NCBI RefSeq assembly: GCF_000964545.1
Contig: NZ_BBVD01000009.1
Coordinates: forward strand, 1-64,000
DNA length: 64,000 nt
Origin: Comamonas thiooxydans
GTDB lineage: Bacteria > Pseudomonadota > Gammaproteobacteria > Burkholderiales > Burkholderiaceae_C
Direction of reading: 5' to 3'
The notes under the pieces are model-generated. The model ran no database searches. It had not been told where the DNA came from and saw nothing but the letters and a program-made list of their open reading frames with translations. A program made the translations under genes and the position numbers. Position 1 is the stretch's first letter; every line of letters begins with the position of its first letter. Positions 42,339 to 51,139 of this stretch are shown here, piece by piece.

Positions 42339-42920
42339 ATGCCCCTGTCTCCCAGTGCCAGCCGCAAGCCAGTCCCCATCAATATGCGCGACGTCAAATA
42401 CCGGGGCTATGCCCGTGATGACGGCATGTGGGACGTGGAAGCCGAGCTGATCGACCAGAAAACCTATGACATCGAGCTTCATGGCCGCCGCAAAGTGCCA
42501 GCGGGCAAGCCGATTCACCATATGTGGATCCGCCTGACCATCGATGCCGACATGGTGGTCCACGGCATAGAGGCCGCCATGGACGACCACCCCCTGGGCC
42601 ACTGCCCCCAGGCCACAAAGTCCATGCAGAAGATGGTGGGCTGCTGCATAGCCCGCGGCTGGCGCCGCGCCATTGCCGACAATCTGGGCGGGGTAGTGGG
42701 CTGCACGCATCTGCGCGAGCTGCTGTTCAATATGGCAACGCCCGCTTTTCACACCGTGCTCAACCAGTTCGGCCCCAATGGCTCGGGCCTGCCGCCACGT
42801 CATCTGGGTCAGTGCCTGGGCTGGGACTTCAACGGCCCCGGCGTGGCCGAGTTCTACCCCGAGTTCAAGGGCTGGAAGCCGCTCTCTCAGCAACCCGTGA
42901 AAACCACTACAAAAGACTGA
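42339..42920 (+). CDS. DUF2889 family protein
   Basis: 193 residues from ATG 42339. The pattern R-K-P-V, R-D-V-K-Y-R-G-Y-A-R-D-D-G-M-W-D-V-E, the I-H-H-M-W-I-R-L-T-I-D strand and G-C-T-H-L-R-E-L fits DUF2889, a family common in betaproteobacteria with unknown role. No signal peptide or membrane segment. It stands between a Crp/Fnr gene and moaA with no obvious link. Confidence 0.8.
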   Translation: MPLSPSASRKPVPINMRDVKYRGYARDDGMWDVEAELIDQKTYDIELHGRRKVPAGKPIHHMWIRLTIDADMVVHGIEAAMDDHPLGHCPQATKSMQKMVGCCIARGWRRAIADNLGGVVGCTHLRELLFNMATPAFHTVLNQFGPNGSGLPPRHLGQCLGWDFNGPGVAEFYPEFKGWKPLSQQPVKTTTKD

Positions 42921-42933
42921 TCCACAATACCAT

Positions 42934-42963
42934 CAAGCGCCACCAGCTATCAATTTTGATAGC
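42934..42963. repeat. Dispersed repeat copy E upstream of moaA
   Basis: CAAGCGCCACCAGCT (42934-42948) overlaps a perfect inverted repeat GCTATCAA-TT-TTGATAGC (42946-42963). It matches the right end of copy D. Confidence 0.75.
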
Positions 42964-43017
42964 CCACAACAAGCCCGCAGCCGGCCCGGACTTCACTCTT
43001 GCGGCACAATCGAGCTC

Positions 43018-44160
43018 ATGGCAGAACGTGTGATCCCCTTGGTCGATGAGCGTGCGGCATCCCGCAGCGCAATCGTCCCCAGCCCCCTGCAGGCCCCTAC
43101 CGGGCTGCTGCAGGATCAATGGGGACGGCCTTTGCGCGACCTGCGCATCAGCGTCACCGACCGCTGCAACTTCCGCTGCAACTACTGCATGCCCAAGGAA
43201 GTTTTTGACAAGAACTACCAATATCTGCCCCACAGCTCGCTGTTGAGCTTCGAGGAAATTACGCGCCTGGCCAGGCTTTTTGTCGCCCATGGCGTGCGCA
43301 AGCTGCGCCTGACCGGCGGCGAGCCGCTGCTGCGCAAGAATATTGAAGCCCTGATTGCCCAGCTGGCCGAGCTGCGCACGCCCGACGGCCAGCCGCTGGA
43401 CCTGACACTGACCACCAACGCCTCGCTGCTGGCACGCAAGGCCCGCGCCCTGAAGGACGCCGGCCTGAACCGCGTGACCGTCAGCCTCGACGGACTGGAC
43501 GACGCCGTGTTCCGGCGCATGAACGATGTGGACTTCCCCGTGACCGATGTGCTGGCCGGCATCGAGGCTGCACAGACCGCGGGCCTGTCGCACATCAAGG
43601 TGAACATGGTGGTCAAGCGCGGCACCAATGACGACCAGATCCTGCCCATGGCCCGCTACTTCCGCGGCACGGGAATCACGCTGCGATTCATCGAATACAT
43701 GGACGTGGGAGCCACCAACGGCTGGCGCATGGACGAGGTGCTGCCCTCCGACGAGGTCATAGCCCGTCTGCGCGCCGAACTGCCGCTAATCCCGCTGGCA
43801 CCCAGCGCCCCGGGCGAGACCGCCGTGCGCTGGGGCTATGCCGATGCCGGCGGCCGACATGATCCGCAGCTGGGCGAGGTGGGCGTCATCAGCAGTGTGA
43901 CCCACGCTTTCTGCGGCGACTGCAACCGTGCACGCCTGTCCACCGAGGGTCAGCTCTATCTGTGCCTGTTCGCCAGCCAGGGCTGGGACTTGCGTAGCCT
44001 GCTGCGCACCGGTGCCAGCGATGCTGAGATTGCAGCCGCCATTGCCCCCATCTGGCAGCAGCGCGACGATCGCTACTCGCAAATGCGCAGCGAAATGCCC
44101 CCCGATATGGCGCCAGTGCGGCAAGGTCGGCGCATCGAGATGAGCTATATCGGTGGCTGA
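43018..44160 (+). CDS. moaA: GTP 3',8-cyclase (molybdenum cofactor step 1)
   Basis: A 380-residue radical SAM enzyme. The N-terminal 4Fe-4S site C-N-F-R-C-N-Y-C-M-P binds SAM; the C-terminal second cluster is in H-A-F-C-G-D-C-N-R-A-R ... C-L-F; the chain ends in the conserved Y-I-G-G. It converts GTP to 3',8-cyclo-GTP. Its last codons overlap mobA (GTG 44153), and moeA follows, forming a molybdenum cofactor cluster. Confidence 0.97.
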   Translation: MAERVIPLVDERAASRSAIVPSPLQAPTGLLQDQWGRPLRDLRISVTDRCNFRCNYCMPKEVFDKNYQYLPHSSLLSFEEITRLARLFVAHGVRKLRLTGGEPLLRKNIEALIAQLAELRTPDGQPLDLTLTTNASLLARKARALKDAGLNRVTVSLDGLDDAVFRRMNDVDFPVTDVLAGIEAAQTAGLSHIKVNMVVKRGTNDDQILPMARYFRGTGITLRFIEYMDVGATNGWRMDEVLPSDEVIARLRAELPLIPLAPSAPGETAVRWGYADAGGRHDPQLGEVGVISSVTHAFCGDCNRARLSTEGQLYLCLFASQGWDLRSLLRTGASDAEIAAAIAPIWQQRDDRYSQMRSEMPPDMAPVRQGRRIEMSYIGG

Positions 44161-44818
44161 CTCACGCATCACCCCCGAGCAGATCACCGGTTGCGTGCTG
44201 GCCGGAGGACGCGGTGCGCGCATGGGCGGTGTGGACAAGGGCCTGCAGAGCTTTCAAGGCTTGCCACTGGCACTGCATGCATTGCAGCGCCTGGCTCCGC
44301 AGGTCGGCCCCTTGCTCATCAATGCCAATCGCAATACAGCAGCTTACGCCGAGCTGGGTCGGCCACTGGCTGCCGAGGTCTGCGCCGACAGCCTGCCCGA
44401 CTACCCAGGCCCGTTGGCGGGCTTCATGGCCGGCCTCGCGCATTGCCGCACGCCATGGCTGCTGTGCGTGCCCTGCGATACGCCGCTGCTGCCCCTCGAT
44501 CTGGCTGCGCGAATGCTGGCGTCGCGTGGCGATGCCGATATCGTCATCGCTCACGGCTGGGATACCGAGCATGCCCAGCCGGGGCAGCCGCCGCAACTGC
44601 GCCCCCAGCCCGTGTTCTGCCTGCTGCGGGCCGGACTCGCCTGCAGCCTTGAGCGCTTCATCACCAGTGGTGGCCGCAAGATAGACGCCTGGACCGGCCA
44701 GCATCACAGCGCCCAGGCCGTATTTGACCGCCCCGGGGACGAACAGGCCTTCAGCAACGCCAACACGCTGGCCCAGTTGCTTGATCTGGAGCAAATCGCC
44801 CCCGAACGCCAATCCTGA
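44153..44818 (+). CDS. mobA: Molybdenum cofactor guanylyltransferase
   Basis: 221 residues starting with GTG inside the moaA 3' end. The nucleotide motif L-A-G-G-R-G-A-R-M-G-G-V-D-K-G-L near residues 16-31 and the metal site C-D-T-P-L-L-P are diagnostic. It joins GMP to molybdopterin to make MGD for DMSO-reductase family enzymes. Full length. Confidence 0.95.
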   Translation: MADSRITPEQITGCVLAGGRGARMGGVDKGLQSFQGLPLALHALQRLAPQVGPLLINANRNTAAYAELGRPLAAEVCADSLPDYPGPLAGFMAGLAHCRTPWLLCVPCDTPLLPLDLAARMLASRGDADIVIAHGWDTEHAQPGQPPQLRPQPVFCLLRAGLACSLERFITSGGRKIDAWTGQHHSAQAVFDRPGDEQAFSNANTLAQLLDLEQIAPERQS

Positions 44819-44904
44819 GTCACCGGCACCACCAGCCAAAGGCGTAAAGTGCCACGCAGCCCCATGGCCGCATCCGTCATGAGGTTTTTTTATTTTTTGC
44901 TGTT

Positions 44905-46278
44905 ATGACTGCGACTTTTCAACCTGCCGCTTCCACCAGCGCCCAGACGCTGACCACTGACCAGGTACTGCAACAGCTGCAAGCCTTGCTGCAGCCGCTG
45001 GGTGCGGTCGCCGAAGTGGAAGCCGTCGCCCTGCCCGATGCCCTGGATCGAGTGCTGGCAGCCGATGTGATCTGCCCCGTCAACGTACCGCCCCACGACA
45101 ACAGTGCCATGGACGGCTATGCCTTTGCCGGCAGCGAACTGGAGCAGGCGCGGCCCGGCCAGCCGCTGATGCTGCGTGTGGTGGGGACGGCTCTGGCAGG
45201 AGGGCCTTGGCAAGGCCGGCTTGGCGCGGGCGAATGCGTGAAGATCATGACGGGTGCGGTCATGCCGGTGGGTGCGGATACCGTAGTCGCCCATGAGCAA
45301 GCCAGCTCTGGTGAGGAGTGCATTCAGTTTGACGGCAGTGCCCTGCGTGCAGGCGCCAATCGTCGCCTGCGCGGCGAAGACCTGGAGCAAGGCTCTGTGG
45401 CACTGCAGGCCGGCCAGCGCCTCACACCAGCCGCCCTGGGTCTGCTGGCCAGTCTGGGACTGGGCCAGGTCAGCGTGCGACGCCGCCTCAGCGTGGCTTA
45501 CTTCTCCACCGGCGACGAGCTGCTGAGCCCAGGTGCCGAGCCGCGCGAGGGAGCCATCTACGACAGCAACCGCTTCAGCCTGCAGGCGCTGCTGCGCCGG
45601 CTGGGAGCCCATGTGCTGGATCTGGGGGCCGTGCCCGATGAACCGGCCGCACTGGAAGAGCGCTTGCGCGAGGCAGCCACCCTGGCCGATGTGGTGCTGA
45701 CCAGTGGCGGCATCAGCGCCGGTGAGGCCGATCACACCCGTGCGATGCTGCAGCGCCTGGGCACTGTGCAGTTCTGGCGGGTGGCCATGCGTCCCGGTCG
45801 GCCACTGGCGGTGGGCCTGCTTGCTCCCGCCGGTGGAATCTCATTGACCAGATCAACAGGCATCCCGATCAAGACAAGCGCAAACAGCTCACAAAATCTG
45901 AGCAATCCACCGCCCACTCAGCGCCCTGCGGTGCTGCTGGGACTGCCCGGCAACCCGGTGGCCGCCATGGTGAGCTTTCTGATGTTTGTGCGCCCGGCCC
46001 TGGCCATGCTGGCAGGCGAACGCAGCCCCTCCGTGCCATTGCTGCAGGCGATCAGCCGCGAGCGCCTGCGCAAACGCCCGGGCCGCACCGAATATCTGCG
46101 CGGCGTGCTCGAACTCAATGAGAAGGGTCAGGCCGCCGTGCGCACCACGGGACCGCAAGGCTCGGGCGTGCTCAGCTCCATGGTCGCCGCCGACTGCATC
46201 ATCGTGCTGGACGATGCACGCGGCGACGTCCAGCCCGGAGAATCCGTCAATGTCCTGCTGCTGCAGGGGCTGATCTGA
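44905..46278 (+). CDS. moeA: Molybdopterin molybdenumtransferase with internal insertion
   Basis: A 457-residue MoeA, which inserts molybdate into adenylylated molybdopterin. Blocks: P-P-H-D-N-S-A-M-D-G-Y-A-F near 64-76, V-K-I-M-T-G-A-V-M-P-x-G-A-D-T-V, S-T-G-D-E-L, S-G-G-I-S-A-G, and L-G-L-P-G-N-P-V-A. Between V-G-L-L-A-P-A-G and the G-L-P-G-N-P block are about 28 extra residues (roughly 312-341). They are encoded by DNA carrying CAAGCGCAAACAGCT, the core of the dispersed repeat (copy G). Residues on either side are intact, so the enzyme is probably functional. Confidence 0.93.
   Translation: MTATFQPAASTSAQTLTTDQVLQQLQALLQPLGAVAEVEAVALPDALDRVLAADVICPVNVPPHDNSAMDGYAFAGSELEQARPGQPLMLRVVGTALAGGPWQGRLGAGECVKIMTGAVMPVGADTVVAHEQASSGEECIQFDGSALRAGANRRLRGEDLEQGSVALQAGQRLTPAALGLLASLGLGQVSVRRRLSVAYFSTGDELLSPGAEPREGAIYDSNRFSLQALLRRLGAHVLDLGAVPDEPAALEERLREAATLADVVLTSGGISAGEADHTRAMLQRLGTVQFWRVAMRPGRPLAVGLLAPAGGISLTRSTGIPIKTSANSSQNLSNPPPTQRPAVLLGLPGNPVAAMVSFLMFVRPALAMLAGERSPSVPLLQAISRERLRKRPGRTEYLRGVLELNEKGQAAVRTTGPQGSGVLSSMVAADCIIVLDDARGDVQPGESVNVLLLQGLI
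45838..45910. repeat. Dispersed repeat copy G inside moeA, degenerate
   Basis: CAAGCGCAAACAGCT at 45875-45889 matches 14 of 15 bases of the copy C core. GATCAAGACAAGCG before it resembles the GATAAACAAGCG of copy D. The ends are not sharply defined. Confidence 0.6.
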
Positions 46279-46331
46279 AGACGGACTTTCTGCCTGGTCT
46301 TCTACCCTCGATCCATTCTGGGAAATATTTC

Positions 46332-46658
46332 ATGCCATACCAAGCCACCCACTGGGCCACAGAACCCACAAGGCAGGCCATCGATGCGCTCAAGGGCGCG
46401 AATTTGCTGGAATTCGGAACTCCCTGGTGCGGCCACTGCCAGCGCGCCCAGCCGCTGTTGCAGGCTGCGCTGGCAACCCAGCCAGAACTAGCGCACATCA
46501 AGGTGGAAGACGGTCCCGGCCGGCCGCTGGGCCGCAGCTATCGCGTCAAGCTCTGGCCCACGCTGATTTTTCTGCGTGACGGCAAGGAAGTAGCGCGCAT
46601 CGTGCGCCCCGAATCCGAGCAACAGATCCAAGAAGCGCTGGCACAAATCACGAACTGA
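46332..46658 (+). CDS. Thioredoxin-family protein
   Basis: 108 residues. The active-site segment F-G-T-P-W-C-G-H-C-Q-R-A-Q-P (near 29-42) is a thioredoxin CxxC, with G-H between the cysteines as in PDI rather than the G-P of thioredoxin. A cis-proline block (L-W-P-T-L-I-F) follows. No signal peptide, so it is cytoplasmic. The partner is unknown. Confidence 0.9.
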   Translation: MPYQATHWATEPTRQAIDALKGANLLEFGTPWCGHCQRAQPLLQAALATQPELAHIKVEDGPGRPLGRSYRVKLWPTLIFLRDGKEVARIVRPESEQQIQEALAQITN

Positions 46659-46685
46659 GCCAGCGCATCTACCCCGGCTCCTGGC

Positions 46686-47135
46686 TCAGCCCTTCTTAAG
46701 TGCCAGCTCCACGCCCTTGTTGGCAAGCGCATCGGCGCGCTCATTGCCGGGGTCTCCGGCATGGCCCTTGACCCAGCGCCAGTCGATGCGGTGGCCGCTG
46801 CCCTGCACCAGCGCGTCCAGCTGCTTCCAGAGCTCGACATTCTTGACGGGCTCCTTGGAAGCGGTAACCCAGCCCTTGGCCTTCCAACCCTGGATCCACT
46901 CGGTAATGCCTTTGCGCACGTACTGACTATCCAGATACAGCACCACATCGCAGGGACGCTTGAGCGCGGACAGCGCCTCGATCACGGCCTTGAGTTCCAT
47001 GCGGTTATTGGTGGTTCCCAGTTCACCACCGAAGAGTTCCTTCTGTGCCGATCCGGCCTGCAGCAATGCGCCCCAGCCGCCAGGGCCGGGATTGCCCTTG
47101 CAGGCACCATCGGTATAGATCACAACTTGATTCAA
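46686..47135 (-). CDS. rnhA: Ribonuclease HI
   Basis: A 149-residue RNase H1. All four metal-binding acids are visible: D in Y-T-D-G-A-C-K-G-N-P-G-P-G-G-W-G, E in R-M-E-L-K-A, D in Y-L-D-S-Q-Y-V, and D in N-E-R-A-D-A-L-A. It removes RNA from RNA-DNA hybrids. Its start overlaps the stop of the YafS-like gene by four bases. Confidence 0.97.
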   Translation of the reverse strand: MNQVVIYTDGACKGNPGPGGWGALLQAGSAQKELFGGELGTTNNRMELKAVIEALSALKRPCDVVLYLDSQYVRKGITEWIQGWKAKGWVTASKEPVKNVELWKQLDALVQGSGHRIDWRWVKGHAGDPGNERADALANKGVELALKKG

Positions 47136-47965
47136 TTTTCTTCCTTGTTACGCCAGGACATGTCCGGCGGCTGCCTCTGGGTCACGGGCGCCTTCATGCC
47201 GGCCGGCACGCTGCTCTTGCGCCAGCTCGGGCTCATCAGCCGCATGCCCTGCACACGCTTGACGGCCACCACGCAATAGACGCCCCCCATCACCGGCCAG
47301 CAGCGGTGGCCCAGGCCTTCCATGAACTGCCAGCGGCTCAGCCACTTTTCACTTTGAGTGGCAGGACGATAACAGCCAAATTGCACTGCTTCGATCTCGA
47401 AGCTCAGCAATCGCAGCCAATCGCGCAAACGCCAGTAGCCCACACCCAGGCTCAAGTCCGGCAAATAGCCCGCACTGCGCTCCACCCGGCGCTGCAAGCC
47501 CAGCAGGCTTGAGGGGTTCAGCCCGCTGATCACCAGCCTGCCTTCCGGCACCAGCACGCGCGCAGCCTCGCGCAGCGCGGCATGCGGATCGTTGCAAGCC
47601 TCCAGCGTATGCGGCATCAGCAACAGGTCGAGGCTGGCCTCGGCAAAAGGCAGGGCTTCCGGGGCGGTTCTGAGCGCCGGCATCAACGGGGCAGAATTCT
47701 GTGCTTCATCAGCGGGCGGCTGCACCTGTGACACTCCGGCCGCCGCCGCTTGCGCTACAGTGCCTGCTTTTGCATCCGGAACGGGATCGAGACCCTCCAG
47801 CGCCAGCCAGCGATGAGGCATGCGATTGCTGCGCAGGCCTTGCAGCTGCGGCAAGCCCAGCTGCAAGGCGTGGTAGCCAAAGATATCGGCCACCGCCTCG
47901 TCAAAGCGCTGCTGCTCCCATTTCAGTAGATAGTGCCCGAGGGCTGAATCCGTCCAGTGATGCAT
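47132..47965 (-). CDS. SAM-methyltransferase-like protein (YafS-like), motif I not evident
   Basis: 277 residues from ATG 47965; the longer frame begins inside gloB. The second half of a class I methyltransferase is recognisable (A-L-P-F-A-E-A-S-L-D-L-L-L-M-P-H, A-L-R-E-A-A-R-V-L-V-P-E-G-R-L-V-I-S-G-L-N-P). The Gly-rich SAM-binding motif I is not seen; an Ala/Pro-rich stretch occupies that region. The order rnhA, this gene, gloB, mltD equals that in E. coli (rnhA-yafS-gloB-mltD), supporting a YafS relationship. Substrate unknown. Confidence 0.8.
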   Translation of the reverse strand: MHHWTDSALGHYLLKWEQQRFDEAVADIFGYHALQLGLPQLQGLRSNRMPHRWLALEGLDPVPDAKAGTVAQAAAAGVSQVQPPADEAQNSAPLMPALRTAPEALPFAEASLDLLLMPHTLEACNDPHAALREAARVLVPEGRLVISGLNPSSLLGLQRRVERSAGYLPDLSLGVGYWRLRDWLRLLSFEIEAVQFGCYRPATQSEKWLSRWQFMEGLGHRCWPVMGGVYCVVAVKRVQGMRLMSPSWRKSSVPAGMKAPVTQRQPPDMSWRNKEEN

Positions 47966-47984
47966 CTCTATAATTTTGCAGCTC

Positions 47985-48758
47985 ATGAACCTGTTGCCCA
48001 TTCCCGCTTTTTCCGACAACTACATCTGGATGCTCCACGATGCAGAACATGCCGTGGTCGTCGATCCGGGTCAGGCCGAGCCTGTGCTGGCCACCTTGGC
48101 ACAGCGGGGTCTGAAACTGCAGGGCATTTTAGTCACCCACCATCATGCCGACCATGTGGGCGGCGTGGACGCCATTCGCGCGGCCACGGGTGCTCCGGTC
48201 TGGGGCCCCGCCTACGAGACCCTGCCCGAGCCCGTGACGCGCGTGCAGGGGGGCAACAGCGTGGAGCTGCTGGGCGGCCCCTGGCAGGTCATCGATGTGC
48301 CGGGGCACACCAGCGGCCATATCGCCTTCTTCAGCACCCGGGCGCAAAGCCAGCCCCTGCTGTTCTGCGGCGACACACTGTTCTCGGGCGGCTGCGGTCG
48401 CCTTTTCGAAGGCACGGCAGCGCAGATGCAGGCCTCGCTGGACGCACTGGCCGCCCTGCCCGGCAACACGCTGGTGTGCTGCGCACATGAGTACACAATT
48501 TCCAACCTGCGATTTGCGCAGGCCGTGGAACCAAACAACCCGGAACTGGCTCAGTATCTGGAACATTGCCTGCAACTGCGCAAGAGCGGGCAGCCGACGC
48601 TACCCTCCACATTGCAGACCGAGCTGGCCATCAACCCGTTCATGCGAAGCCGCGCTGCAGATGTGATCGCAGCCGCCGTGCACCATGATCCTCAAACCAG
48701 GCCCGAGGAGCCCGCCAGCGTTCTGGCTACCTTGCGCCAATGGAAAAACGTTTTCTGA
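47985..48758 (+). CDS. gloB: Hydroxyacylglutathione hydrolase (glyoxalase II)
   Basis: 257 residues from ATG 47985. The metallo-beta-lactamase motif T-H-H-H-A-D-H-V-G-G is complete, with further metal ligands in P-G-H-T-S-G-H, C-G-D-T-L-F-S-G-G-C-G-R and A-H-E-Y-T. It hydrolyses S-lactoylglutathione in methylglyoxal detoxification. Its stop overlaps the mltD start (TGATG), and it diverges from the YafS-like gene by 19 bp. Confidence 0.96.
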   Translation: MNLLPIPAFSDNYIWMLHDAEHAVVVDPGQAEPVLATLAQRGLKLQGILVTHHHADHVGGVDAIRAATGAPVWGPAYETLPEPVTRVQGGNSVELLGGPWQVIDVPGHTSGHIAFFSTRAQSQPLLFCGDTLFSGGCGRLFEGTAAQMQASLDALAALPGNTLVCCAHEYTISNLRFAQAVEPNNPELAQYLEHCLQLRKSGQPTLPSTLQTELAINPFMRSRAADVIAAAVHHDPQTRPEEPASVLATLRQWKNVF

Positions 48759-50290
48759 TGAAGCTGCTATCCACCCTGCTGCTGACAAGCGCACTGATAT
48801 TGACTGGCTGCGCCACCACCAGCAGTGTCGACCCCATGTATCCCAATGGCCCGCTCAAACCCCTGGGCCAGGGCAAAGTCGGCAGCGCTGAAGTCGCTGA
48901 GCTTGAAGCCACAGGCGACCTCTGGGTACGTATCCGCAAGGGCTTTGCCATGCCCAACCTTGAGCAGGATCTGGTCCAGAACCAGGAGCAGTGGTATGCC
49001 ACGCGCCCCGACTACATACAGCGCATGACGGAGCGGTCGAGCAAATACCTGTTCCACATCGTCGAGGAACTGGAGCGCCGCAACATGCCGACAGAGTTGG
49101 CGCTGTTGCCTTTCATCGAGAGCGCCTTCAACCCTCAGGCCGTCTCCAGCGCCAAGGCCGCCGGCATGTGGCAGTTCATGCCGGCCACGGGCACCTATTT
49201 CGACCTCAAGCAGAATGTCTTCCGCGATGATCGCCGCGATGTGCTGGCCTCGACCCGCGCCGCGCTCGACTATCTGCAAAAGCTCTACAACATGTTCGGC
49301 GACTGGCATCTGGCCCTGGCCGCCTATAACTGGGGAGAGGGCAGCGTGGGCCGCGCCATCAAGCGCAATGAAAAGCTGGGCCAGCCCGCAGGCTACCTCG
49401 ACCTGCAGATGCCGGCCGAAACCCGCAATTACGTGCCCAAGCTGCAAGCCGTCAAGAACATCGTGGCCGAACCCGAGAAGTTCAACACCGAGCTTCCCAT
49501 CATCGAGAACCACCCCTATTTCCAGGCCGTGGATCTGCCGCACGACATCGACGTTGAGCTGGTAGCCAAGCTGGCCGATGTCAGCGTCAAGGACTTCAAG
49601 GCACTCAATCCCAGCTTTCACAAACCGGTGATCTTTGCGCGCGCCACGCCACAGGTGCTGCTGCCCTGGGACAACGCCAAGGTTTTCCGCCGCAATCTGC
49701 AGGCCTATAGCGAAGGCCAGTTTGCCAGCTGGACGGTATGGACCGTGCCCACCACCATTACCGTGGCCGAAGCCGCCCAGCGTGCAGGCCTGGGCGAAGC
49801 CGACCTGCGCGCCATCAACAACATCCCGCCGCGCATGCTGATCAAGGCCGGCTCGGCTCTGATGGTGCCGCGCGATGCCAACGTCAAGACCGACGTGCCC
49901 GGCCATGTGGCCGACAACGGTCAGATCTCCTTCGCCCCCGAAATCGTGACCGTGCGCACCACGGTCAAGGCGCGCAAACGCGATACCCTGGTCAGCGTGG
50001 CCAGCCGCTATGGCATCAGCGTCTCCAACCTCGCGGACTGGAACGACCTCAAATCCACGGCATCCTTGCGCCCCGGCCAGTCGCTGATTGCCTACCTGCC
50101 CAGCCGTGCAGCCCGCAGCGCACGTGCCGAAGCCAACGACAGCCCACGCGAGTCAGCCCGCAACACCCGTAGCGGCAGCAAGGTGGCAGCCTCCACCAAG
50201 AACGCCAGAACCAGTAGCGCGCCCGCTCCCCGTGGCGGCAAGAGCGAACCCAAGGCACGTGGCGGCACACCAGCCAAGAAGCGCAAATAA
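48758..50290 (+). CDS. mltD: Membrane-bound lytic murein transglycosylase D
   Basis: 510 residues from ATG 48758, overlapping the gloB stop; ATG 48740 would add six residues. A lipoprotein signal with lipobox L-T-G-C ends near residue 17. The SLT domain (about 85-230) has E-S-A-F-N-P-Q-A-V-S-S-A-K-A-A-G-M-W-Q-F-M-P, with the catalytic Glu, and A-A-Y-N-W-G-E-G. LysM-like repeats follow (about 320-365 and 395-445). The C-terminal 70 residues are basic and low complexity. It cuts glycan strands, forming anhydromuropeptides. Confidence 0.94.
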   Translation: MKLLSTLLLTSALILTGCATTSSVDPMYPNGPLKPLGQGKVGSAEVAELEATGDLWVRIRKGFAMPNLEQDLVQNQEQWYATRPDYIQRMTERSSKYLFHIVEELERRNMPTELALLPFIESAFNPQAVSSAKAAGMWQFMPATGTYFDLKQNVFRDDRRDVLASTRAALDYLQKLYNMFGDWHLALAAYNWGEGSVGRAIKRNEKLGQPAGYLDLQMPAETRNYVPKLQAVKNIVAEPEKFNTELPIIENHPYFQAVDLPHDIDVELVAKLADVSVKDFKALNPSFHKPVIFARATPQVLLPWDNAKVFRRNLQAYSEGQFASWTVWTVPTTITVAEAAQRAGLGEADLRAINNIPPRMLIKAGSALMVPRDANVKTDVPGHVADNGQISFAPEIVTVRTTVKARKRDTLVSVASRYGISVSNLADWNDLKSTASLRPGQSLIAYLPSRAARSARAEANDSPRESARNTRSGSKVAASTKNARTSSAPAPRGGKSEPKARGGTPAKKRK

Positions 50291-50305
50291 GCTTCGCCGC
50301 CCGCC

Positions 50306-50343
50306 AAAAAGCCCGCTGTTCGTAAAAACCGGCGGGCTTTTTT
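50306..50343 (+). terminator. mltD terminator
   Basis: AAAAGCCCGC pairs with GCGGGCTTTTTT around a 15-base loop. Confidence 0.85.
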
Positions 50344-50360
50344 ATCTCTACTCATTCAAA

Positions 50361-50405
50361 GAAATCGATAGCAGCACACGCCTGATATAGAAGCGCTGGC
50401 TCCCA
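50361..50405. repeat. Dispersed repeat copy F between mltD and recR
   Basis: GATAGCAGC, then CGCCTGATATAG and AAGCGCTGGCTCC. It shares TAGCAGC, CGCCTGAT and GCGCT-GCTCC elements with copy A and C but is more divergent. Confidence 0.55.
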
Positions 50406-50420
50406 ATTCAAGCGATATTT

Positions 50421-51011
50421 TCAGCGCCTGTCCACCAGCGCGTGGGCAATCGTGCCCAGATCCACATATTCAAGTTCGCTGCCTATCGGCACGCCACGCG
50501 CCAGCCGCGTGACCAGAATGCCGCGCGACTTGAGCGCCTCGCTGACAGCATGGGCCGTGGCCTCGCCCTCTGCCGTGAAGCTGGTGGCCAGAATCACCTC
50601 CTGCACCACGCCATCACAGGCACGCTCCAGCAACTGCTTCATGCCGATTTCCTTGGGGCCCACGCCGTCGAGCGGGGACAGCCGCCCCATCAGCACATAG
50701 TAATAGCCCTGATAGGCCCCCGTGCGCTCCATCGCAGCCAGATCGGCCGGAGCCTCGACCACGCACAACCGAGCCCCGTCGCGCCCGGCGTCATCACAGA
50801 TGCTGCAGATAGCACCTTCGGTAAACGTATGGCAGCGCTCGCAGTGATGAACAGAGTTCACCGCCGAGTCCAGCGCCCGCGCCAGCTGCAGCGCACCAGC
50901 CTGATCACGCTGCAGCAAATGAAACGCCATACGCTGCGCCGACTTGATGCCCACACCCGGCAGTCGGCGCAAGGCCTCGATCAAGGCGTCCAGAGATTGC
51001 ACATCAGACAC
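50421..51011 (-). CDS. recR: Recombination protein RecR
   Basis: A 196-residue RecR. HhH-type N-terminus (L-P-G-V-G-I-K-S-A-Q-R), zinc site C57-C60-C69-C72, then a Toprim domain (V-V-E-A-P-A-D-L, and later acidic residues) and a C-terminal Walker-B-like segment. It works with RecF/RecO to load RecA on gapped DNA. The dnaX-ybaB-recR order is conserved across bacteria. Confidence 0.97.
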   Translation of the reverse strand: MSDVQSLDALIEALRRLPGVGIKSAQRMAFHLLQRDQAGALQLARALDSAVNSVHHCERCHTFTEGAICSICDDAGRDGARLCVVEAPADLAAMERTGAYQGYYYVLMGRLSPLDGVGPKEIGMKQLLERACDGVVQEVILATSFTAEGEATAHAVSEALKSRGILVTRLARGVPIGSELEYVDLGTIAHALVDRR

Positions 51012-51139
51012 AGGCTTGTCCTTTCAGTCACCAGAAAAAAGGCGATCTGCCACTACGCAGATCGCCATTCATTCCCCTGCCCACAACACTTGCATGCCCT
51101 AAGTCGGGGAAGCGGCACTGCCGCTCAGGGGGAAATCCG

